Assembly (NCBI GenBank): GCA_038323965.1
Contig: JBBQHM010000055.1
Location: forward strand, 1-13,822
DNA length: 13,822 nt
Direction: 5' to 3'
Origin: JBBQHM01 sp038323965
Lineage (GTDB): Bacteria > Verrucomicrobiota > Verrucomicrobiia > Chthoniobacterales > UBA10450
Under the pieces are notes generated by a model. The model searched no databases, was not told where the DNA came from, and saw nothing but the letters and a program-made list of their open reading frames with translations. Position numbers and translations under genes: made by a program. Numbering within the stretch: position 1 is the first letter of the stretch; each line of letters starts with the position of its first letter. Of the stretch, positions 6,248 to 12,304 are shown piece by piece.

Positions 6248-6894
6248 GCTTCGACAGTCTCGCGCCGTTATATCGCGCGCTCGAAAGTGTCGTTTTCGGA
6301 AACGCGCTGCAACGTGCGCGGACTGCATTCATCAGTGAGCTGGGCGATTGTCGCCGCGCGTTACTGGTAGGTGAGGGGAACGGGCGCTTTTTATCCGAAC
6401 TGGTCGCAATCAATCGGGATGTCCGCGTCACGTGCGTCGAGCAAAGCGCGGCGATGATTCAACTGGCCCGACAACGGATATACGATCAGCAACAGATCGC
6501 GCGCATCGATTTCATCGAAGCGGACATTCACGGCTTGGAGCTTTCTCCTGAGTTCGACCTGATCGTTACGAATTTCTTTCTCGATTGTTTCGACGAAACG
6601 GAATTGCCGCTGGTCATCGAGAGGCTGGGGAAATGCGCCGCGACTGACGCGAAGTGGTTGATCACCGAGTTCGCGATCCCTCGCCGCGGTTTTGTGGGCA
6701 TCTGGAGTCGGGCGCTCGTATCGACGATGTATTTGTTCTTCCGGGCAGTGACGCGCATCAGCGCTTCGAGTTTGCCCGAATACAAATCGGTGCTTGAGCT
6801 GCATGGATTTCGGATTGCGGATGCTCGCTCATTCGTTTTCGGCGTCGTCCGCGCTGAGCTATTTGAGCACCGCGAGAACGTCACGCACGCATAG
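6244..6894 (+). CDS. Class I SAM-dependent methyltransferase
   Basis: A 216-residue protein starting at the ATG that overlaps the previous stop. The frame stays open far upstream, but that part is a shadow of the membrane-protein gene. The Rossmann-type motifs are present: motif I ALLVGEGNGRFL at about 39-50, the acidic end of strand 2 VTCVEQSAAMIQLAR (Glu66), IEADIHGLEL at about 91-100, and the post-motif FDLIVTNFFLDCF at about 104-116. The N-terminal FDSLAPLYRALESVVFGNALQRAR resembles small-molecule and quinone methyltransferases. A hydrophobic helix region near IWSRALVSTMYLFF could dock on a membrane. Coupling to the UbiA-like gene suggests that it methylates a lipid or quinone-type product of that enzyme. 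The fold is confident; the substrate is unknown. Confidence 0.85.
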   Translation: MSFDSLAPLYRALESVVFGNALQRARTAFISELGDCRRALLVGEGNGRFLSELVAINRDVRVTCVEQSAAMIQLARQRIYDQQQIARIDFIEADIHGLELSPEFDLIVTNFFLDCFDETELPLVIERLGKCAATDAKWLITEFAIPRRGFVGIWSRALVSTMYLFFRAVTRISASSLPEYKSVLELHGFRIADARSFVFGVVRAELFEHRENVTHA

Positions 6895-6897
6895 CCT

Positions 6898-7007
6898 GTC
6901 ATCCTGAGCGAAGCGAAGGACCCCTCGCCCGGTCTTACGGCACGCAGACAGGTTGCGTTATGACCAAGCGGGAGGTCCTTCTCCGTCCTGCGGCGGCTCA
7001 GGATGAC
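6898..7007. repeat. Large imperfect inverted repeat with GTCATCCTGAGC ends
   Basis: GTCATCCTGAGC at 6898-6909 is a perfect inverted repeat of GCTCAGGATGAC at 6996-7007. GAAGGACC at 6915-6922 pairs with GGTCCTTC at 6974-6981. Further imperfect pairing continues inside (CCTCGCCCGGTC against GACCAAGCGGGAGG). The element occupies almost the whole gap between the methyltransferase gene and the convergent anti-sigma gene. Its ends belong to a palindromic type I have seen widely dispersed in several bacterial genomes. A related half copy lies at 9801-9827. It may end transcription from both sides, but no T-run is present. Confidence 0.75.
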
Positions 7008-7024
7008 CGAAGTGGAGACGGCTG

Positions 7025-9103
7025 TTAATCCGCCATCTTCTTCGCCTGGCGCGCTCGCTTTACCCGTCGCACGACCCATACTGCCAAGCCCAGCGCGAGC
7101 AGCCACGGGACGAAAAACGCGAGCGCTACGCCAATCATGCGCACGCTCCACATTAATGCCGCCGCGCCCTGGCCGATCGTGCGTCGAATGGTTGCAATTA
7201 GCCCTGTTTCCTCCGAGACGAGATTGCCCTGGCTGTGAACCTGAATCGAAACGTCCGCCGGGGCCGTCGCTTCATCGATCGCGGCATCCGGCCGATCATC
7301 GCGATGCACGCTGATGTTCTCCAGTTTGCCCAGCGAGCCGAGAGATTGCATCAGCGCGTTGTAATTTTGCATCGGCACGCGCAACGAAACATTCGCGTAT
7401 TCGCGGCCATTCGGATCGCGCGAGAAGGACGAGCTGCGGATGCGCCCGCTCTGTTTTTCCGCGAGCTCGCGCAACTGTTTCGTCCGCTCGTTCACATCGC
7501 CGGTGCGAATACTGAGCGTGGTTTGCTGGCGCGCCTGCTCCTGTTCGTCGCGCGAGATCGAGATGTTCAGCTCCACCTTGTCTCGCCTGGTTGTGGCCTC
7601 TTCCGACATGTCGCTGCCGCCCTGCGCGACGCGCTGCGTGGTTACTTGAAAATTCTCGACCCGGCCTAACGACTTCGTTTTGGCGATGACGCCGTCGCTT
7701 TCTCCCGGCGCTATCAACATGCTGACCCTCGCCGAGACGCGGCCGCTGTTGTCGCGATCGAGCTGCGCGTTCGTGATCTGCACTTTGGGCGACGCCAGCG
7801 CCTTGATCTCGTTGTAAACGCGCTCGACCTCCGGCGCGAAAAGCGCGAGCTGCGCTTTTTCTTTCAGCAAATACTTCGCGGCGGCATCGAGGTCCTTCTC
7901 CGCCAGCTGGATCGTCACCGTGGCAAACTGCACCTGCGCATCCATGAACTTGAGCTCGCCCTGCATTTTTTCGATCTCCTCGCGCACGCGCCCAAGCTCT
8001 TTCTCGACGGCAAGCAGATCGTTGATGTCGTCGCTCTTCTTCTTCAGAATTTCGAGGAGCCTTTGCTCCATCGCGCGTTGATTTTTTAGCCGAGAATCCG
8101 TATCGAAATACGCCTTCGTCACGTCTTCCGTGCCGAGCGTCTGGTTCTTCAACTCGCCCAGACCGCGCAGCTTCCCGAGAAACGCATCGAGGTTTTCCGG
8201 CAATACTTTCGCCACGATCTCGCCTTTGAGTTTCCCATTCTCCTGCTTCTCGGAACTCGTGGTCGCGATGTATCCGCGGCCTTCCGTCGCAATCCCGGTG
8301 ATCTTTTGAACCGCTTCGTCGAAACTGCGAACCTCGAGCTCGACCGACGCATTGCGAATGAGCTTACGGTTGTCGGGAATTAGTACGGCACCGGACGCCG
8401 GCGCCTGCATCGCTGCAACTTGCGGCTCGCGAACATCATTTAGTGCTGCCACCGTCGGCGGATTTGGCCCCACTTCTTCAGCGGTCAGAGTTGTTGATCC
8501 GCTCACGACTTCGCGCTCAGCCGGAGCAACCGCGTCTTCCGCGAAACTTGGGGGCGGCGCAGGCGCTGCGACACCACCCCCCACTTTGGCCTTGGCGGTA
8601 GACCGCGACGAGAGGGCGTCAGCTTTTCGCAGGGCAAACGTCTGAGCATCTCGGCTAGACGATTTTCGATCCGCTTCATTTTCACCGAAAATTCCGCGAG
8701 GACGTGGGCCGGCACTCACAGCCATCTCAATGAGATTGCTGCTCCGATTCTCGCCCGTTATCACTCGCCCGGTCTGCACCAAGGCGAGAAGCACCGCCGC
8801 GACGGCGGCGATTTGCGCGGCGCGGGAGCGAACCGCGAGAACAATGAGCCGCATCAAGCCGGGGCCTTCATCCGGCACGCGATTGCGAAAGGCGCCGAGC
8901 ATTCGTTGCTCGAATTTCATGTCAGGCTTATCGGCTTCGAAGCTATCGGTGATAATTGCATTCATGGCTTGATGTTCCTTGTGCAGTTGACGGCAATCGG
9001 CGCATTCGACGAGATGCGCGTGCAGCGTTTGCCGCTCGGATTCGCTGACCTGGTCGTGCAAATCAGCGGCGAGCAGGTCGTCGATTTGTTCGTGAATCGT
9101 CAT
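7025..9103 (-). CDS. Anti-sigma-factor-like membrane protein with DUF4349-type periplasmic repeats
   Basis: A 692-residue protein whose ATG overlaps the stop of the sigma-factor gene by four bases. The N-terminal cytosolic part has the zinc anti-sigma motif H-x3-C-x2-C (His30, Cys34, Cys37). A membrane segment at about 95-110 (AAQIAAVAAVLLALVQ) is followed by a low-complexity Ala/Pro/Ser linker to about 245. A DUF4349-type module lies at about 246-405: a beta-alpha-beta unit, a long coiled coil near 338-385 (KEL-GRVREEIEKM), and a return strand. A partial related unit at about 450-490 and a second full unit at about 510-600 share the pattern of G-R, two strands, a helix and LGSLGKLENISV. A last membrane segment at about 655-678 (IGVALAFFVPWLLALGLAVWVV) ends in a basic tail. 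It would hold the neighbouring sigma factor at the membrane and sense the periplasm; this is inferred from family and context. Most anti-sigmas are 200-300 residues, so the size is unusual. Confidence 0.85.
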   Translation of the reverse strand: MTIHEQIDDLLAADLHDQVSESERQTLHAHLVECADCRQLHKEHQAMNAIITDSFEADKPDMKFEQRMLGAFRNRVPDEGPGLMRLIVLAVRSRAAQIAAVAAVLLALVQTGRVITGENRSSNLIEMAVSAGPRPRGIFGENEADRKSSSRDAQTFALRKADALSSRSTAKAKVGGGVAAPAPPPSFAEDAVAPAEREVVSGSTTLTAEEVGPNPPTVAALNDVREPQVAAMQAPASGAVLIPDNRKLIRNASVELEVRSFDEAVQKITGIATEGRGYIATTSSEKQENGKLKGEIVAKVLPENLDAFLGKLRGLGELKNQTLGTEDVTKAYFDTDSRLKNQRAMEQRLLEILKKKSDDINDLLAVEKELGRVREEIEKMQGELKFMDAQVQFATVTIQLAEKDLDAAAKYLLKEKAQLALFAPEVERVYNEIKALASPKVQITNAQLDRDNSGRVSARVSMLIAPGESDGVIAKTKSLGRVENFQVTTQRVAQGGSDMSEEATTRRDKVELNISISRDEQEQARQQTTLSIRTGDVNERTKQLRELAEKQSGRIRSSSFSRDPNGREYANVSLRVPMQNYNALMQSLGSLGKLENISVHRDDRPDAAIDEATAPADVSIQVHSQGNLVSEETGLIATIRRTIGQGAAALMWSVRMIGVALAFFVPWLLALGLAVWVVRRVKRARQAKKMAD

Positions 9104-9675
9104 GAGTTGATGGCGGCGAGCGCCGGCTTCAGTTGTTTGCGCATCGCGCCGAGCGCTCGGCCGAGAATTCCGCGTAACGCGCCGTTCGTTAGACCGAGGG
9201 TTTGCTCGATCGTCGCGTAATCCATGTCCTCGAGGTATCGCAGGGCAACTGCGCTGCGGTGAAGCTCCGGCAGCGTTGCGAGCGCGGCGTGGACTTGAGC
9301 GTGCCGGTCGGTGTCGTCGGGAGTTTGGCTCGACGTTTGTAGGGCGACCGCATCGGTTGCCGCGGCAGGCGACGCGCCTGCCCTACAATGTTCGCCGAGC
9401 GGGACATTCCGTCGGCGCCGTAAAACATCGTGCGCGCGGTGGCGCGCGATCGTGGCGAGCCACGCCGGAAATTTTTGCGGATCGCGCACGCGCCAGCGCG
9501 ATTTCCACGCTTTGACGAATGCGTCCTGCACCGCGTCTTCGGCTTCTTCGCGGCTTTGCAGAATGCCGTAGGCAATGGCGAACAGTGGCCGGCTCATGGT
9601 GTGAATCATCGTTTCAAAAGCATCGCGATCGCCGCGGATGGCGGCTCGATACAGTTCGTGTTCGGCTGATTCCAT
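9100..9675 (-). CDS. ECF-type RNA polymerase sigma factor
   Basis: The protein is 191 residues from the ATG at 9675; a GTG at 9687 would add four. Region 2 covers about residues 10-88, with FAIAYGILQSREEAEDAVQDAFVKAW and a basic end, PAWLATIARHRAHDVLRRRR. Region 4 covers about 127-185, with LPELHRSAVALRYLEDMDYATIEQTLGL and the recognition-helix stretch TNGALRGILGRALGAMRKQL. The linker between them contains GEHCRAGASPAAATDAVALQ, which is encoded by a palindromic repeat (see 9337-9388). The ATG is preferred because GGTGATC, a match to the 16S anti-Shine-Dalgarno tail, ends six bases before it. The gene is coupled to the downstream zinc anti-sigma gene by an ATGA overlap. It probably directs an envelope-stress regulon together with it; no target promoter could be assigned. 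Confidence 0.92.
   Translation of the reverse strand: MESAEHELYRAAIRGDRDAFETMIHTMSRPLFAIAYGILQSREEAEDAVQDAFVKAWKSRWRVRDPQKFPAWLATIARHRAHDVLRRRRNVPLGEHCRAGASPAAATDAVALQTSSQTPDDTDRHAQVHAALATLPELHRSAVALRYLEDMDYATIEQTLGLTNGALRGILGRALGAMRKQLKPALAAINS
9337..9388. repeat. Palindromic repeat inserted in frame in the sigma-factor gene
   Basis: TTGTAGGGC at 9337-9345 is a perfect inverted repeat of GCCCTACAA at 9380-9388. Inside are a hairpin at 9344-9360 (GCGACCG, loop, CGGTTGC with one wobble) and a strong hairpin at 9365-9381 (GCAGGCG, loop ACG, CGCCTGC). This is the same plan as the element at 3515-3565: an outer stem around two hairpins, with the right arm shared. On the reverse strand it is read as CRAGASPAAATDAVALQ between sigma regions 2 and 4, without stop or frameshift. 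Confidence 0.8.
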
Positions 9676-9681
9676 TGGTGC

Positions 9682-9688
9682 GATCACC
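9682..9688 (-). promoter_or_regulatory. Ribosome binding site of the sigma-factor gene
   Basis: The reverse strand reads GGTGATC, a seven-base match to the 3' tail complement of 16S rRNA (part of GGAGGTGATC), six bases before the ATG at 9675. It covers the alternative GTG at 9687 and so supports the ATG as the real start. Confidence 0.5.
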
Positions 9689-9800
9689 AGCCTAGACGGG
9701 TGAGCACGCGATTCCGCGCGAAAAATCTTTCCTCGGAGTAAACAAGCGGAATCTCGATGCGCAGGCCGGGATGGGGTCGGCGCAGTTTATTTGGCGACGG

Positions 9801-9827
9801 GGTCCCTCGACTTCGCTCGGGATGACC
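9801..9827. repeat. Short palindromic repeat related to the 6898-7007 element
   Basis: GGTCCCTCGACTTCGCTCGG followed by GATGACC closely resembles one arm of the 6898-7007 repeat (GGTCCTTC ... GCTCAGGATGAC). It forms an imperfect hairpin through its GGTC/GACC ends. It lies in the 162-base gap between the L,D-transpeptidase stop and the sigma-factor start, where it may end the upstream transcript. The rest of that gap shows no clear promoter. Confidence 0.6.
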
Positions 9828-9837
9828 GACGGAAGAT

Positions 9838-10878
9838 CTAGTAGATCGAAACGACGTTCCCGACGCTCACCAGATCTTTGATTCGCGCGGCGTCCCAGTT
9901 CGCTGTCCGGATGCAACCGTGGCTGGCAGCGCGTCCGATCGTCTCCGGATTATTCGTGCCATGCACGCCGACGTGCGGCTTGTTCAAGCCCATCCATAAA
10001 ACACCGACGGGATTATTCGGGCCGGGCGGCAAATTGAACGCGACATCGCTTTTCACCCCGTGCTGCAAGACACCTTCATCGTGACGAAACACGGGCATCG
10101 TCGCGATCCCGAGAATCTTCCAGACTCCAATGGGCGCGGGAAGAATAGACGATCCCGGCGTGATCGGAAACTCGGCCACGAGCTGGTCGTTGTCGTAGAT
10201 GAGGAGGAATCGTTCCTTGGTGTCGACGTAGACTTTTCGTGTCTTAAACGCCGGGTTGTCCGGCATGAATCCCTGATGCATATCCTCGATCTTGAATGGG
10301 AGGACGTTCGGCACCCTCACCGTGTCGCCCGGTTTCAGCGCATCAAGATTCATCCCGGGGTTAAGCTTGCGCACAAATACTTCCGCGGCATGAAAGCGCT
10401 CGGCGACCAGCTCGAGGTACGAGCCGTATTTCATTCCTTTTAAATTTGCCTGCTCGCTCGGCTTCGCCGCTTGGGGACCGATAAAGTTTTCTGCTTCCGG
10501 CGGAATCGTCCACGTGGTGTAAGTCTCGGGCACCTGGTCGAGTAATGTTTGGTTCACCGTCCCCGTCTCGGGCATGCGGTGCGACCGTTTGTAATTGACG
10601 AGAGCCTTGCGAAAAAACTCGCCCATTTGTCCGTCAATCTTGCCGGGACCGAAGTCGCTATTGTCCAAAAAGATCTGGAGTTTCGTCGCGGTCTCCTCAT
10701 CAAAGTTTGGAAGCGCGACCATCACTTTCGGTTCCTTTGACTCCGCCCGCGTGGCCTTGGGCGCCGCGCCGGAATCTGTCACCGGCAACGCGCGTTTAGG
10801 CTCCCGCGCATTCGGCGGACTTTGCGCGGAGGCGGCGAGCGAAAGACAAAGGGAGAGGGGAATTATCAGCAGCTTCAC
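9838..10878 (-). CDS. Secreted L,D-transpeptidase (YkuD domain) with peptidoglycan-binding and LysM-like regions
   Basis: A 346-residue exported protein starting at GTG. The first 18-19 residues (KLLIIPLSLCLSLAASA, then QS) are a typical signal peptide with an AxA cleavage site. A peptidoglycan-binding-like helical domain is seen at about 60-118 (KLQIFLDNSDFGPGKIDGQMGEFFRKAL). A LysM-like stretch follows at about 152-192 (ending LNPGMNLDALKPGDTVRVP). The YkuD catalytic domain is at about 213-346, with HGTNN at 306-310 and ASHGCIRT at 318-325; Cys322 is the nucleophile and His306 and His320 are partners. It would form or exchange 3-3 crosslinks, or attach proteins to peptidoglycan, in the periplasm. 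It follows the MscS gene by 46 bases on the same strand, so cotranscription is possible. Confidence 0.93.
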   Translation of the reverse strand: MKLLIIPLSLCLSLAASAQSPPNAREPKRALPVTDSGAAPKATRAESKEPKVMVALPNFDEETATKLQIFLDNSDFGPGKIDGQMGEFFRKALVNYKRSHRMPETGTVNQTLLDQVPETYTTWTIPPEAENFIGPQAAKPSEQANLKGMKYGSYLELVAERFHAAEVFVRKLNPGMNLDALKPGDTVRVPNVLPFKIEDMHQGFMPDNPAFKTRKVYVDTKERFLLIYDNDQLVAEFPITPGSSILPAPIGVWKILGIATMPVFRHDEGVLQHGVKSDVAFNLPPGPNNPVGVLWMGLNKPHVGVHGTNNPETIGRAASHGCIRTANWDAARIKDLVSVGNVVSIY

Positions 10879-10924
10879 GACGAAGTAATGCGACGGATTT
10901 TACCGACGCGCAATCGACGACCTG

Positions 10925-11968
10925 CTATCGCGCGGCGCCCGCCGGGAACATTACTTTCTCCGGCGCGGCGTTCAGCGCCGCGAGCAGCTTGGGAATGAGA
11001 CGGCTTTTTACCGTGCCGGCTTCGCGCGGCGGCACGAGGTAGCGCACGATCGCATCGATCCAGGTGACTTCGTCGACTCGAAAAATCACGCGTGGATGCG
11101 CGCGTACTTCAAGCTCATCGACCGGCGTGCGTGCCAGCAACTCTCGATAAACGCCCACGCGTTCGATCATTTCCTCTCCAATTTCTTCCTCTACGATTCG
11201 TTGCATCGTCGCCGCGACGAACTGCAGGTCGCTCTGGTAGGCGATCTGGAATTTCACTTCATTCCAAATGTAGGGAAATAACGGCCACGAATAATTGTAA
11301 ACAGTGGTGTTGAGAACCTTGGAATTGGGAAACTTAATCACGCGGCCGCTGGGATGATCGGTTGAGAGATATTTCCCGCCGAATTCCCACAAAGTGGTGT
11401 CGACGTAGCTGACATCGATCACGTCGCCGGTTGCATTATCGATTTCGATCCGATCTCCCACGCGGTACGGCCTTCGAATCAGGATATAAAGCCAGCCGAT
11501 AAAACTGGTCATCGGTGCCTGCAGCGACAATCCCACCACCACCGAAAGCACGCCGAAGGAAATAAGTGCGGTGTACCAATTAACGAAAACGATCGAGATC
11601 GTGATCAAAGCGACCAACAGCCCGACGATCAGGTGCAGGATGCGCCTCAGGGTGTAACGCGTCGCGGCATCCGCGATTCGCCCTATCGCATAAACCGACA
11701 ACGCTTTCGCGGTCGCGAGGACGAGGATGATGAGGACGGCACCGCGCACGCTTCTTTGGGTGAGGTCGAAGTAAGCCTGCGGCAGCGGCATTAGCTTGAG
11801 CCGCAGCACATACGCCAGGATCGCGCAGCCGATGAGCAGCAAAGCGTGAGTGACGAACCAGAATTTATCCCGCGGCTGCGCCCTGACCGGTTCTGGTTTC
11901 CCGCTCGTCTGTGCGAGGGCATCCTGCACTTCTTTCTTCTGCGCGACTTGCTCGACGGATTCGGCCAT
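10925..11968 (-). CDS. MscS-family mechanosensitive ion channel
   Basis: A 347-residue protein with a charged N-terminal tail (1-34) and membrane segments at about 37-57, 76-97, 110-130 and the pore helix region at 131-160. The hallmark VGLSLQAPMTSFIGWLYILI then RRPYRVGDRIEI (about 145-176) links the pore helix to the cytosolic beta domain. FPNSKVLNTTVYNYS at about 213-227 is also typical. The C-terminal alpha/beta domain is complete to about residue 345. It would open under membrane tension to release solutes during osmotic downshock. The start ATG has no strong Shine-Dalgarno sequence. It is transcribed towards the L,D-transpeptidase and sigma-factor genes, which makes an envelope-maintenance neighbourhood likely. 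Confidence 0.93.
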   Translation of the reverse strand: MAESVEQVAQKKEVQDALAQTSGKPEPVRAQPRDKFWFVTHALLLIGCAILAYVLRLKLMPLPQAYFDLTQRSVRGAVLIILVLATAKALSVYAIGRIADAATRYTLRRILHLIVGLLVALITISIVFVNWYTALISFGVLSVVVGLSLQAPMTSFIGWLYILIRRPYRVGDRIEIDNATGDVIDVSYVDTTLWEFGGKYLSTDHPSGRVIKFPNSKVLNTTVYNYSWPLFPYIWNEVKFQIAYQSDLQFVAATMQRIVEEEIGEEMIERVGVYRELLARTPVDELEVRAHPRVIFRVDEVTWIDAIVRYLVPPREAGTVKSRLIPKLLAALNAAPEKVMFPAGAAR

Positions 11969-12030
11969 CTCTTATATTCGCGACAGGCATGAGTCCTGAC
12001 CGTTAGGCCGAGCGAGCGCTGATTAGCGTT

Positions 12031-12061
12031 GTGGCAGGTGAGGCAGCATGTCAGCCTGCAC
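12031..12061. repeat. Imperfect hairpin just before the small gene at 12065
   Basis: GTGGCAGGTGA at 12031-12041 pairs with TCAGCCTGCAC at 12051-12061, with one bulge on each side and a loop of nine bases. It ends three bases before the ATG at 12065, so it could cover the ribosome binding site in the mRNA. It may also be only another dispersed palindrome. Confidence 0.35.
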
Positions 12062-12064
12062 GGC

Positions 12065-12298
12065 ATGAACGAAATCGTGAATCTTGTGGTGCAACGAACA
12101 GGGCTCAGCGAAGAAGACGCAACGAAGGCGGTTCAGGCCGTGATCGATATCCTGAAACAGCGACTGCCGGCTCCGATCGCATCGCACATCGACGGTTTTT
12201 TCACCGGCGGAATCGGTGGCGGCGCAGGTGGGTTGGGCGAAGAAGCGGGCGAGTTGCTGAAAGGCGCACTCGGCGGATTCTTCGGCGGGAAGAAATAA
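12065..12298 (+). CDS. Small helical, glycine-rich protein of unknown function
   Basis: A 77-residue protein from ATG 12065; an in-frame TTG at 12029 would add 12 residues. Residues 1-45 look helical: MNEIVNLVVQRTGLSEEDAT, then KAVQAVIDILKQRLPAPIAS. The pattern of a short helix, GLSEEDA and a second helix resembles the DUF2267-like small proteins I know from many soil bacteria. Residues 46-77 are rich in glycine, with helical GEEAGELLKGALGGFFGGKK. There is no signal peptide. It lies alone on the forward strand between the reverse MscS and debranching-enzyme genes and stops six bases before the end of the latter. Clear codon structure and the recognisable N-terminus support a real gene; no function can be given. 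Confidence 0.7.
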   Translation: MNEIVNLVVQRTGLSEEDATKAVQAVIDILKQRLPAPIASHIDGFFTGGIGGGAGGLGEEAGELLKGALGGFFGGKK

Positions 12299-12304
12299 CG
12301 CGGA

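Noticed and set aside
8500..8720. Low-complexity Ala/Pro/Ser stretch as a possible frameshift in the anti-sigma protein
   Set aside because: The frame stays open on both sides with domains in the same frame; a disordered periplasmic linker explains it.
9690..9725. Possible ECF autoregulatory promoter (GGAAT and CGTC on the reverse strand) before the sigma gene
   Set aside because: The spacing between the boxes is only about 12 bases and the CGTC box would almost touch the start codon.
11969..12000. TATAAG as a -10 box for the MscS gene
   Set aside because: It sits only a few bases before the ATG and has no matching -35 box at the right distance.
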